This document shows positions 1 through 5,639 of a stretch of DNA of 5,853 bases, piece after piece. The DNA is taken from contig CAJQOK010000581.1 in assembly GCA_905479905.1 (NCBI GenBank), forward strand, positions 1-5,853, read 5' to 3'. The translations under genes and the position numbers were made by a program. The notes under the pieces were generated by a model that ran no database searches, was not told where the DNA came from, and saw only the letters and a program-made list of their open reading frames with translations. Each line of letters starts with the position of its first letter. Position 1 is the first letter of the stretch. Origin of the DNA: an uncultured Aliterella sp. (GTDB lineage: Bacteria; Cyanobacteriota; Cyanobacteriia; Cyanobacteriales; Chroococcidiopsidaceae).

Positions 1-99
1 CAATAGATAGAAATTTTCTCGATTTTTGCCTAGTCAGCATCATAAATTAAGCACCATCGATTTTGACTTATCTTTTTACCCTCAACTAATTAGTACGAT

Positions 100-291
100 T
101 TAAGCCGCCTCCAACCAGTCGTAAATTCTATCCAATTGCTCTAGCGTAACCAACCCATATTGCCAAAGAATCATTGGTAACGGGCCTGGATCTTGCTCTC
201 GATGCCTTAAAGCAACAGCAACTTCGGCAGTTGAAATTGCCAGATCCTCCTGCAAAAAATTGATAAACCGTGTGTACTTTGAAGGAGCCAT
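100..291 (-). CDS. DUF2949 family small protein, function unknown
   Basis: A 63-residue soluble protein with no signal peptide or membrane segment. I recognise it as the cyanobacterial DUF2949 family from its shape: an N-terminal helical part (roughly residues 5-30), the stretch DPGPLPMILWQYGLVTLEQL (34-53), and an acidic/aromatic helical end (DRIYDWLE, 54-61). The full length fits this family of about 60 residues. No catalytic residues are evident, and no biochemical role is known to me. The ATG at 291 is preceded by a purine-rich GAGAGGTG about 10 nt upstream, which supports this start. A TATAAT-like -10 lies 29 nt upstream, so the gene is probably transcribed alone: it is more than 300 bp from the DUF192 gene on the same strand. 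Family assignment is from memory of the motif. Confidence 0.75.
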   Translation of the reverse strand: MAPSKYTRFINFLQEDLAISTAEVAVALRHREQDPGPLPMILWQYGLVTLEQLDRIYDWLEAA

Positions 292-319
292 TAACTTTTC
301 ACCTCTCGAAAAGACTTTT

Positions 320-325
320 ATTATA
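320..325 (-). promoter_or_regulatory. Candidate -10 box of the DUF2949 gene
   Basis: Read on the minus strand this is a perfect TATAAT, 29 nt upstream of the ATG, giving a short leader that contains GAGAGGTG as ribosome-binding site. The hexamer 17 bp upstream (AAGAAA) is a poor -35. An ACTTA-A-TAAGT palindrome (331-341) sits in the spacer and could be an operator. In such AT-rich DNA a perfect -10 can occur by chance. Confidence 0.4.
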
Positions 326-506
326 TTTAGACTTAATAAGTATTTCTTAGTTTGAGCTAGGAAACCGACTATTTCTTGTCTTAGTAAGTGCTAGTAACCT
401 GTAAATACCATTGATTGCTTACGGTGTCAATATTTTTACAAGTTTAGACGCAAAATAAGATTTTAACTTACCTTACTCTAATTTGACTAGAAGTGATTAG
501 ATTCTT

Positions 507-519
507 TTATACCGTATAA
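507..519. repeat. 13-bp palindrome TTATAC-C-GTATAA
   Basis: Perfect 6-bp arms (507-512 and 514-519) around one central C. It lies 4 bp from the hairpin at 524-550. It could be a dimeric repressor site, or a second small stem in the 3' end of a transcript coming from the DUF192 gene. I see no gene start close to it, so a role as an operator is not obvious. Confidence 0.35.
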
Positions 520-523
520 CGAC

Positions 524-550
524 ATACCCCTTATCTATAATAAGGAGTAT
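524..550 (-). terminator. Hairpin downstream of the DUF192 gene, possible terminator
   Basis: Arms 524-534 and 540-550 enclose a 5-nt loop. In minus-strand RNA all 11 positions pair, with one G-U wobble. In plus-strand RNA that position is a C-A mismatch. It starts 48 nt past the stop codon of the DUF192 gene, as expected for a 3' hairpin of the regulator/DUF192 transcript. There is no U-run after it on that strand, so it may protect or process the 3' end rather than terminate by itself. On the plus strand five Ts follow the stem, but no plus-strand gene precedes it. Confidence 0.4.
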
Positions 551-598
551 TTTTCAGAAGATTATTAATTCTTAGCGAGTACAAATAAATATAATTGG

Positions 599-1087
599 CT
601 ACTTTTTTACGGGCAAAAACTTAATTTCAATGGCTGCGCCTACATTTAGGCCTAATTCTTTCGCTCTACCGCCGCGAAGTTCAATGACGCGATCAATCGG
701 TATTCCTGGCCCGTAAGTAGGACAGGGAGTAGTATTACAAGGAGGTACGGCATCCAAAATGGCTTTTACCTTGCCATCTTTAACAAAAATCATATCTAGA
801 GGAATAACAACATCTTTCATCCAAAACCGGACGCTTTGGGGCGGATTAAATTCAAATAGCATTCCGCGATCGCCCGCTAAAGTAGTGCGGTGCATTAGCC
901 CTGTAGCTTGCTGTGCGGCGGTTTTCGCAACTTCTAGTCCCACAATGCGACTTCCAACCGCAAATTGAGCCGAAATCGGCAAGCTTTGCCCCAAAGCTGT
1001 TGTTTCTGGCATAGCGGTAGAAGTAGAATCGCAACCCATCAACGTCGTACATAGCATTATTCCAATTACCGCCAACCAACGACTCAC
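599..1087 (-). CDS. DUF192 family predicted lipoprotein
   Basis: A 162-residue protein. Residues 1-18 form a short hydrophobic signal segment ending in LMGC (16-19), so Cys19 is probably a lipidated N-terminus and the protein would be membrane-anchored facing the periplasm. The rest is a complete DUF192 domain (about 38-158) with its hallmark blocks: QQATGLMHR (59-67), GMLFEF (75-80), FWMKDVVIPLDMIFV (88-102), VPPC (114-117) with a second Cys at 122, and VIELRGG (134-140). The family is widespread but has no firmly established reaction. The start is GTG, chosen because a strong AGGGGGG motif lies about 8 nt upstream and because it gives a complete lipoprotein signal. An internal ATG at residue 11 would remove most of the signal. 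It lies 15 bp after the response-regulator gene, so the two are probably cotranscribed. Confidence 0.9.
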   Translation of the reverse strand: MSRWLAVIGIMLCTTLMGCDSTSTAMPETTALGQSLPISAQFAVGSRIVGLEVAKTAAQQATGLMHRTTLAGDRGMLFEFNPPQSVRFWMKDVVIPLDMIFVKDGKVKAILDAVPPCNTTPCPTYGPGIPIDRVIELRGGRAKELGLNVGAAIEIKFLPVKK

Positions 1088-1102
1088 CGATTTGCCCCCC
1101 TA

Positions 1103-1795
1103 CTAATAAGCTTCTCTTAAAACGTAGCCTACGCCGCGTACGGTTTGAATTAGGCGTTTTTGACCTTCATCTTCTACTTTCAAGCGCAGGTAACGAATAT
1201 AAACTTCAATGACATTTGATTCGCCCCTAAAGTCGTAGCCCCAAACATTTTCTAATATTTGTTCGCGGGTTAATACTTCGCGGGGATGTTCCATTAAATA
1301 CTTTAGCAATTCAAATTCTTTCATGGTCAGATCGATCCCACGTCCGTGACGAATAGCACGGCGAGTAGCTAAATCAATGCCTAAGTCACCAAACCGTAAT
1401 TGCTCTGTAACGGCGGGTTCTTGCAAGTACAAACGCACTAATTTTAAAAATTCTTCGGAACGGTAGGGCTTAAGAAAGTAATCATCTGCTCCCGATTCTA
1501 AGCAAGCTACGCGATCATCTACCGTATCTCTTGCCATTAATACTAACATTGGCTCTTTTGCGCCAGTTTTTCTTAATCTTTCACACAAATTTAGCCCTGA
1601 TTCTCCTGCCAGCATTCGATCGACGATAATTAAAGCTGGATGGCGATCGCGCGCTTCATGGATTCCTCTAGCTGCATCATTGGCTACTATTGCTTCATAG
1701 CCCGACGCTTGCAAGTCAAGACTGACTTGCGATGCTAAAACTTCGTCTGTCTCAATTACCAACACGCAGGTGTTGCGTTCAACAGTTGTAATCAT
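1103..1795 (-). CDS. nblR: OmpR/PhoB-type response regulator, NblR-like
   Basis: A 230-residue protein with an N-terminal receiver domain (about 10-125) and a C-terminal winged-helix DNA-binding domain (about 132-228: LTMKEFELLKYL, the recognition region around 176-200, and the terminal TVRGVGYVLRE). The candidate phosphoacceptor Asp59 (IIVDRML) and Lys109 (DDYFLKPY) are present. The usual acidic pair after the first strand reads Glu15-Thr16, and the conserved Thr/Ser after the fourth strand is Met87 (VLMARD). The phosphorylation pocket is therefore incomplete. This pattern, with phrases such as ETDEVL and DRMLAGESGL, matches my memory of cyanobacterial NblR, which controls phycobilisome degradation under nutrient or light stress and is reported to act independently of phosphorylation. 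The ATG start has no clear Shine-Dalgarno. A leader of about 105 nt with a possible hairpin precedes it. If it is not NblR, it is a close paralogue of the same subfamily. Confidence 0.82.
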   Translation of the reverse strand: MITTVERNTCVLVIETDEVLASQVSLDLQASGYEAIVANDAARGIHEARDRHPALIIVDRMLAGESGLNLCERLRKTGAKEPMLVLMARDTVDDRVACLESGADDYFLKPYRSEEFLKLVRLYLQEPAVTEQLRFGDLGIDLATRRAIRHGRGIDLTMKEFELLKYLMEHPREVLTREQILENVWGYDFRGESNVIEVYIRYLRLKVEDEGQKRLIQTVRGVGYVLREAY

Positions 1796-1855
1796 AATTT
1801 TATTGGCTTAAGGCTAATTAACCGCCAATCCTTGATTGTGGTTTTAATTTAACTC

Positions 1856-1892
1856 AAACAACAATTTAAACCAAGTTTATTTTAAGTTGTTT
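1856..1892 (-). repeat. Inverted repeat in the leader of the nblR-like gene
   Basis: In minus-strand RNA the arms AAACAAC and GTTGTTT pair over 7 bp, then after a 3-nt bulge TTAAA pairs with TTTAA over 5 bp, closing a 10-nt loop. It lies between the candidate -10 (1907-1912) and the start codon at 1795. The stem is AT-rich and weak, so it may be a protein-binding site or simply chance. Confidence 0.3.
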
Positions 1893-1906
1893 AAGTATTA
1901 ATACCT

Positions 1907-1912
1907 ATTATA
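1907..1912 (-). promoter_or_regulatory. Candidate -10 box of the nblR-like gene
   Basis: A perfect TATAAT on the minus strand, only 9 bp past the NAD kinase stop codon. The hexamer 17 bp upstream, inside the end of the NAD kinase gene, is TGGAAC, a poor -35. Transcription from here would give a leader of about 105 nt. The palindrome GTATTAATAC (1895-1904) lies at the expected start-site region and could bind a regulator. A separate promoter fits the 126-bp gap. Confidence 0.4.
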
Positions 1913-1921
1913 CTCCTAAAC

Positions 1922-2845
1922 TTAAGGAAGTTCCACCGAAGCAGGTTTAGCAATGTGAGCTAAACCCCAGCCAAGTTTTTCGCGTAAGATGCGGAAAAAC
2001 TCTGGAGATTGCAGGCGAATAAATTTGGCAGCGTAGGGCGACTTTTCAATTAGTACGCGATCGTCGGGAAACACAAAACAGCCAGCATTACCATCAACCA
2101 CCATAACTAAACGAGTTGGATTAGCTGGAAAAACTGTAACAACCTCTGTATTTGCAAACACTAAAGCTCTAGAAGCTAGGGAATGAGGACAAATTGGTAC
2201 TAATTGCAATACTGGCACTCCCGGCGTTACCACAGGGCCGCCAGCGCTTAAAGAATAAGCTGTAGAACCCGTTGGCGTAGAGACAATGATCCCATCGGCG
2301 GCGATATCTACAGGCGCGTGACGACCGATCGCAATTTCAAAATGGCACATACTGGTTAAAGGTTCTCGATGCAGCACCATTTCATTAAGACAAAGAGCTT
2401 CCCAAGCTACAGCACCTTGGCGAATTACGCGCACCGTTAACATTACTCGTTCTTCAATCTCGTATTCCCCCTCCATCACGCTGTCCAAAGCTTCGGGCAA
2501 CGTATTAACATAGGTTTCGGTCAAAAAACCCATATGACCACTATTGACCGCCAGTAAGGGGATACCCACCGGAGCAACTTGGCGAAATGCCGAAAGCACT
2601 GTACCATCGCCGCCCAAAACTACGGCAAAGCTCATCTGTGAGTCAAAGCCTGGAGGAGTCAAACATTCTATAGGGGTATGATATACAGGACTTTCTGGCG
2701 TAGCATAGCCCAAAATACCCCCCATACCAGTAGTCATACAAACATCACAACCAATAGCTATCAGTTTGTGTTGTAATTCGTGAGCAACTCGACGAGCTAC
2801 GGGCTTTTCGTCATTGTATATGATGCCTATTTTCGGCACTGGCAC
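1922..2845 (-). CDS. nadK: NAD kinase
   Basis: A 307-residue cytoplasmic enzyme that phosphorylates NAD+ to NADP+. All family signatures are visible: GGDGT (78-82, with catalytic Asp80), NSGHMGFLT (101-109), LNEMVLHR (153-160), [20 protein letters not shown] (184-203) and DGN (251-253). Length is typical. Cyanobacteria usually carry two NAD kinases. This one starts like the IIYND group and ends in SVELP, which I associate with the copy next to ycf39 in other cyanobacteria (Synechocystis slr0400), but I cannot verify the subgroup. The start is uncertain: the GTG at 2845 gives [10 protein letters not shown], while a second GTG at 2839 gives MPKIGIIY, which looks closer to the usual family N-terminus and has a weak GGA at a better distance (9 nt). 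It lies 133 bp downstream of ycf39 on the same strand. NADP+ supply is the evident link to the photosynthesis genes around it. Confidence 0.95.
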   Translation of the reverse strand: MPVPKIGIIYNDEKPVARRVAHELQHKLIAIGCDVCMTTGMGGILGYATPESPVYHTPIECLTPPGFDSQMSFAVVLGGDGTVLSAFRQVAPVGIPLLAVNSGHMGFLTETYVNTLPEALDSVMEGEYEIEERVMLTVRVIRQGAVAWEALCLNEMVLHREPLTSMCHFEIAIGRHAPVDIAADGIIVSTPTGSTAYSLSAGGPVVTPGVPVLQLVPICPHSLASRALVFANTEVVTVFPANPTRLVMVVDGNAGCFVFPDDRVLIEKSPYAAKFIRLQSPEFFRILREKLGWGLAHIAKPASVELP

Positions 2846-2978
2846 GCATCCAAATTAAAGCTAGGCTTAATGTTAGTTCGATCCTTGCACATTTTGGAGT
2901 CAATTATTCTTCAGGCGATCGCCCGTTTAGTGAGTAAAACCAAAAATAACAGACGTTTAGATCGCTCAAACCCAATAG

Positions 2979-3959
2979 CTAGGACTTATTAAAAGGAGTC
3001 TTTTTTTGAGATTTCTTTTTAGTTTTTAACTTTTCGTAGTCTAATTCTTTAAGTTTTTTCATGATTCTGCTGAAATACTCTTGCATATAGCTTTCTAGCG
3101 TAGTAGTTTCCTCAATATTCAACTGGAATGCTTGATATACGTCTTCCATCGGTGCTGTGATGGGTTTACCCGTTGCTAATACTTCCGCAAAAGCTAATCT
3201 GTCAGACAAATTCCAACCCCACTGAAAAAACCGGGATACATTGCGTACCGTCCGCAGTAGGTTTATAGGCATCCGAGTTATGCGCGCATCTTGCTTTGAT
3301 AATCTTTCGCACAAACTAATAATTTCCTCCGCACTCCAAGGGCGAGTACCAACTAAAGGAAAAGTTTTGTTTTCAGTTTCCGGAATTTTTAAAGCGCGGA
3401 CGGCAAATTTGGCGATATCTTGAGTATCCATGTAAGCGACGGGAGACGATTCGCCAGTAATCCAGACTGCTTGTTTTTCTAAAATAGGAATAGCGTACTG
3501 ACCAATTAAACCTTGCATAAAGCCACTTAGCTGCAACACAGTGTAATTTAAGCCAGATTGGGCTAAAAATAGCTCCGTACACCGTTTGATTTCCATTAAT
3601 GGCACGTCAGCGAACTTATCGGAGTCTAGGAACGAAAAGAAAATATAGCGTTCAATTCCTGCTGCTTTCGCCGCTTGGATTAAGGCAACTTTACCGTCCC
3701 AATCTACCTGTTTAATACTTAATGAATCTGTAGGGCGGCTGGTAGCAGCGTCAATTATTTGCGTAATGCCTTCGAGCGATGGCGGTAAAGTATCGGGATA
3801 ACACAAGTTTCCTTGGACAATTTCCGCTCCCCATTCTCTTAAAAAGGCTGCTTTTTTTGGGCTTCTGACTAAACAGCGTACTTTGTACCCCTCATCTAGA
3901 GCGCGGCGAACTACTTGCCTTCCTAATGTTCCTGTGGAACCGACAACTAATAAAGTCAT
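2979..3959 (-). CDS. ycf39: Ycf39-type NAD(P)-binding photosystem II assembly factor
   Basis: A 326-residue atypical short-chain dehydrogenase/reductase of the NmrA-like class. The N-terminus is a Rossmann nucleotide-binding motif, GSTGTLG (7-13), after strand LLVV, with basic residues Arg28/Arg32 following the second strand as expected for NADP(H) preference. The region that carries YxxxK in active SDRs reads LMEIK (121-125), so the Lys remains but the Tyr is a Leu, which favours a binding role over catalysis. In Synechocystis, Ycf39 (slr0399) binds high-light-inducible proteins and chlorophyll synthase and helps deliver chlorophyll to newly made D1. That role is inferred here from the overall match and context. 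Residues 301-326 are unusually Lys-rich (11 Lys in 26). The ATG at 3959 has no Shine-Dalgarno (a pyrimidine stretch precedes it) but gives the canonical N-terminus. It lies 119 bp after petM and 133 bp before the NAD kinase gene. Confidence 0.92.
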   Translation of the reverse strand: MTLLVVGSTGTLGRQVVRRALDEGYKVRCLVRSPKKAAFLREWGAEIVQGNLCYPDTLPPSLEGITQIIDAATSRPTDSLSIKQVDWDGKVALIQAAKAAGIERYIFFSFLDSDKFADVPLMEIKRCTELFLAQSGLNYTVLQLSGFMQGLIGQYAIPILEKQAVWITGESSPVAYMDTQDIAKFAVRALKIPETENKTFPLVGTRPWSAEEIISLCERLSKQDARITRMPINLLRTVRNVSRFFQWGWNLSDRLAFAEVLATGKPITAPMEDVYQAFQLNIEETTTLESYMQEYFSRIMKKLKELDYEKLKTKKKSQKKTPFNKS

Positions 3960-3984
3960 GAGGGGTGATTTTGTGAATGTTAAT

Positions 3985-3998
3985 TTTTATTAATAAAA
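3985..3998. repeat. 14-bp perfect AT palindrome upstream of ycf39
   Basis: TTTTATTAATAAAA reads the same on both strands. It lies 26-39 bp upstream of the ycf39 start and overlaps the candidate -10. It may be an operator, but A/T-only palindromes arise easily in AT-rich gaps. Confidence 0.35.
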
Positions 3999-4021
3999 TC
4001 TTATCAGAATAAGCTTGACAA
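3993..4021 (-). promoter_or_regulatory. Candidate ycf39 promoter
   Basis: On the minus strand TTGTCA (4016-4021, 5 of 6 to the -35 consensus) is followed after 17 bp by TTTTAT (3993-3998, 4 of 6 to the -10). This would give a leader of about 25-30 nt. The spacing is ideal but the -10 is weak. Readthrough from petM is also possible because the two genes are only 119 bp apart. Confidence 0.35.
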
Positions 4022-4028
4022 ATATTAC

Positions 4029-4070
4029 GAGAAGGGAGAGAAAACCTAAATGCTTACTCAATCCCTCCTC
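4029..4070 (-). terminator. Hairpin downstream of petM, possible terminator
   Basis: Starting 8 nt after the petM stop, GAGGAGGGA (4070-4062 on the minus strand) can pair with TCCCTTCTC (4037-4029). All nine positions pair in minus-strand RNA, with one G-U wobble. The loop is long (24 nt) and no U-run follows, so it is a weak or partial terminator at best, or a stabiliser of the short petM mRNA. Confidence 0.3.
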
Positions 4071-4078
4071 TTGGCTAA

Positions 4079-4192
4079 TTAGAGCGCTTCTTCTTCGTCA
4101 CCTTGAATTTTGAGTAGAGCGTAGCCTAAGACTATGCCGACTAGGATTAAAGAAAAAGACAAAATAATGGCTGTAAACATCTCGCCGCCCAT
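4079..4192 (-). CDS. petM: Cytochrome b6f complex subunit VII (PetM)
   Basis: A 37-residue protein starting MGGEMFTAII and ending in an acidic tail (DEEEAL, 32-37). Residues 6-27 form one hydrophobic membrane helix, followed by the diagnostic LLKIQG (26-31) of PetM. PetM is one of the small single-helix subunits at the periphery of the cytochrome b6f complex in the thylakoid membrane, where the complex moves electrons from plastoquinol to plastocyanin or cytochrome c6. The start is set by an excellent GGAGGA (4201-4206) 8 nt upstream of the ATG. An internal ATG at residue 5 lacks this spacing. The gene is easily missed because of its size. It is divergent from pdxA and lies 119 bp upstream of ycf39 on the same strand, so it may head that transcript. 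Confidence 0.93.
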   Translation of the reverse strand: MGGEMFTAIILSFSLILVGIVLGYALLKIQGDEEEAL

Positions 4193-4200
4193 AGATAAAT

Positions 4201-4206
4201 CCTCCG
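4201..4206 (-). promoter_or_regulatory. Strong ribosome-binding site of petM
   Basis: GGAGGA on the minus strand, 8 nt before the petM ATG. It is one of the clearest Shine-Dalgarno sequences in the window and fixes the start of this very short gene. Confidence 0.8.
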
Positions 4207-4224
4207 GTTGGATTTGGGAAATAA

Positions 4225-4254
4225 TTAGATAGTCGTAATGTATCTTAAAACAAT
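4225..4254 (-). promoter_or_regulatory. Candidate petM promoter
   Basis: On the minus strand TCTAAT (4225-4230, 5 of 6 to the -10 consensus) lies 18 bp downstream of TTGTTT (4249-4254, a weak -35). The -35 is a few bases from the pdxA start codon, so the two divergent genes would share this 65-bp region. No equally good plus-strand promoter for pdxA is visible there. Confidence 0.35.
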
Positions 4255-4257
4255 TTC

Positions 4258-5340
4258 ATGGATTCTATAGAGACAACAGAGAGCGTTACTACAAAAAAAA
4301 CTTATCGTCCGCGCCTAGTATTGCCTGTAGGAGATCCCGCCGGGATTGGAATAGAAGTAACCTTACAAGCGTTGAACGATCCAGAAATAACAAACAATTG
4401 CGATGTTACTGTTATTGGCGATCGCCTTCAATTAACCGAACTCTACGAGCGCCAAGATTTAGAGAAGCAAAAGTATATACATCCAAGTAAATTATCGATT
4501 ATAGATATTCGTAGTAGCGGTCAAATAACTGTAGGTGTAGGTAATGCTGCTAGTGGAGAAGCAAGTTTTAGGTACTTAGAAAATGCGATCGCGCGCACAT
4601 TAGCGGGAGAATTTGACGGGATTGTTACTGCACCGATTGCTAAATCTGCTTGGAAAGCGGCGGGACACAATTATCCTGGACAAACAGAACTATTAGCCGA
4701 ACAAGCGGGAGTTGAAAAGTTTGGGATGTTATTTGTAGGTACATCGCCTCATACAGGCTGGACGCTGCGAAGTTTATTAGCTACTACGCATATACCTTTA
4801 AGGCAGGTAGCAGACACCCTCACGCCGCAGCTAATGGCAGCTAAACTTGATTTATTGGTAGAGTGCTTAGACAAATATTTTGGGATAACAAAGCCAAGAA
4901 TTGCGATCGCGGGTTTAAATCCGCATAGTGGGGAACAAGGGCAATTAGGGACAGAAGAACAGGAATGGATGATACCTTGGCTAGAACAGGAACGCGATCG
5001 TCGTCCAGGGTTAGTTTTAGATGGGCTAATTCCCCCCGATACAATGTGGGTAAAACCCGCTCAAGCATGGTTTGGGAGTATTGAGCCAGCAAAAGCGCAT
5101 GATGCTTATTTAGCGTTGTATCACGATCAAGGTTTAATTCCGGTTAAACAATTAGCCTTTGACCGCGCTGTAAACACTTCTATTGGTTTACCCTTTGTGC
5201 GTACTTCACCCGATCACGGTACAGCTTTCGATATTGCAGGCTTAGGAATTGCTGATTCTACCAGCATGAAAGCAGCAATTTTATTAGCAACAGAAATGGT
5301 TTGTAGAAAAATATTGCAACCAACAATCACAGAAACATAG
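4258..5340 (+). CDS. pdxA: 4-hydroxythreonine-4-phosphate dehydrogenase (PdxA)
   Basis: A 360-residue cytoplasmic enzyme of the DXP-dependent pyridoxal phosphate pathway. It oxidises 4-phosphohydroxy-L-threonine with NAD(P)+; the decarboxylated product feeds PdxJ. Domain signatures: GDPAGIG (25-31), [12 protein letters not shown] (121-132), ATTHIPL (175-181), GLNPHSGE (219-226), YHDQGL (288-293) and [14 protein letters not shown] (310-323). Matched to the E. coli enzyme, the metal ligands are His178, His223 and His289, and the substrate residues Lys297, Asn306 and Arg315 are kept. The substrate-binding His of the GHTE motif is Gln142 here (PGQTE). The spacing between the first two metal His (45) equals that of E. 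coli; about 11 residues are inserted before the third. The ATG gives a 16-residue polar extension before RPRL and has no clear Shine-Dalgarno, but no other ATG/GTG precedes the domain. It is divergent from petM, 65 bp away. Confidence 0.95.
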   Translation: MDSIETTESVTTKKTYRPRLVLPVGDPAGIGIEVTLQALNDPEITNNCDVTVIGDRLQLTELYERQDLEKQKYIHPSKLSIIDIRSSGQITVGVGNAASGEASFRYLENAIARTLAGEFDGIVTAPIAKSAWKAAGHNYPGQTELLAEQAGVEKFGMLFVGTSPHTGWTLRSLLATTHIPLRQVADTLTPQLMAAKLDLLVECLDKYFGITKPRIAIAGLNPHSGEQGQLGTEEQEWMIPWLEQERDRRPGLVLDGLIPPDTMWVKPAQAWFGSIEPAKAHDAYLALYHDQGLIPVKQLAFDRAVNTSIGLPFVRTSPDHGTAFDIAGLGIADSTSMKAAILLATEMVCRKILQPTITET

Positions 5341-5387
5341 ACACCCGTATAAATCTACTTGCCAAAAACTTGAACACCTACTGATAA

Positions 5388-5448
5388 GACACTTTTGCAG
5401 GAGGTTTGGGGTCTGCCCCCCATATCTTGATTTTTCCTAAAGATAAGT
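5388..5448 (+). repeat. Copy A of a G/C-rich hairpin repeat
   Basis: Begins GACACTTTTGCAGGAGGTTT, has the core GGGGTCTGCCCC (stem of 4 bp around TCTG) and ends with TTTTTCCTAAAG and ATAAGT. Compared with copy B it lacks about 25 bp in the middle and the AAACCCCCC block on the right. Because a stem and a T-run follow the pdxA stop by about 50-90 nt, it could also act as a weak pdxA terminator. Confidence 0.7.
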
Positions 5449-5483
5449 AAGTTAGAGGCAGAAGATTAACGGGTTTATTGAGA

Positions 5484-5577
5484 GACATTTTGCAGGGGGT
5501 TTGGGGGAGGCAACTCGTCCCCCAATGGGGGGTCTGCCCCCCAAACCCCCCAAGTCCTGGTTTTTCTTAAAGTAAGT
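5484..5577 (+). repeat. Copy B of a G/C-rich hairpin repeat
   Basis: Begins GACATTTTGCAGGGGGTTT and ends with TTTTTCTTAAAG and TAAGT, in parallel with copy A. The outer arms GGGGGTTTGGGGG (5495-5507) and CCCCCAAACCCCC (5538-5550) are perfect reverse complements over 13 bp. Inside are alternative stems: CCCCC-AAT-GGGGGG (5519-5532) and GGGGGG-TCTG-CCCCCC (5527-5542). The result is a strongly folding element with a T-run 10 nt after it. It resembles the short dispersed palindromic repeats found between genes in many cyanobacteria. It may also end or attenuate transcription towards leuB. Confidence 0.75.
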
Positions 5578-5607
5578 TTGAACTACATAGATGCCAATTT
5601 AAAAAGC

Positions 5608-5639
5608 AAAACTCGCTTATTCTCAAAAAACAGAGTTTT
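5608..5639 (+). promoter_or_regulatory. Inverted repeat just upstream of the leuB start
   Basis: AAAACTC (5608-5614) and GAGTTTT (5633-5639) are perfect 7-bp arms with an 18-nt loop. The right arm contains the only purine motif resembling a ribosome-binding site (AGAG, 12 nt before the ATG), so folding would mask it. The stem is weak, and the leader after it is a run of As. Confidence 0.3.

Larger units (their letters stand above)
292..598. other. 307-bp AT-rich intergenic region
   Basis: This gap lies between the DUF2949 start and the DUF192 stop, both on the minus strand. I see no convincing coding sequence, tRNA or known RNA gene. It holds, from left to right: the ribosome-binding region and candidate -10 of the DUF2949 gene, an 11-bp palindrome (ACTTA-A-TAAGT, 331-341) just upstream of that -10, a 13-bp palindrome at 507-519, and an 11-bp-stem hairpin at 524-550 downstream of the DUF192 gene. 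The middle part (about 350-500) shows nothing I can name. Confidence 0.6.

Noticed and set aside
1..99. Possible gene end or regulatory element at the left edge
   Set aside because: Only AT-rich sequence and a short palindrome (ACTAATTAGT, 85-94) are visible; no coding frame or recognisable element reaches the window edge.
852..1079. Second minus-strand frame inside the DUF192 gene
   Set aside because: It overlaps the complete DUF192 domain in another frame; the lipoprotein frame explains the region.
1796..1921. NtcA site (GTA-N8-TAC) upstream of the nblR-like gene
   Set aside because: Only GTA-N4-TAC (GTATTAATAC) is present; the spacing does not fit.
2780..2992. Plus-strand 70-codon open frame across the NAD kinase start and the gap
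   Set aside because: It overlaps the NAD kinase 5' end antisense, has no ribosome-binding site and its product resembles no family; it is a chance frame.
4015..4020. Plus-strand TTGACA as a -35 box
   Set aside because: No -10-like hexamer lies at the right distance on the plus strand and no plus-strand gene follows before pdxA; the minus-strand reading fits ycf39 better.
4841..5092. Minus-strand 83-codon open frame inside pdxA
   Set aside because: It is fully antisense to strongly conserved PdxA motifs and has no start signal or family likeness.
5388..5577. G/C-rich repeats as a CRISPR array
   Set aside because: There are only two unequal copies, each internally palindromic, without uniform repeats or spacers.
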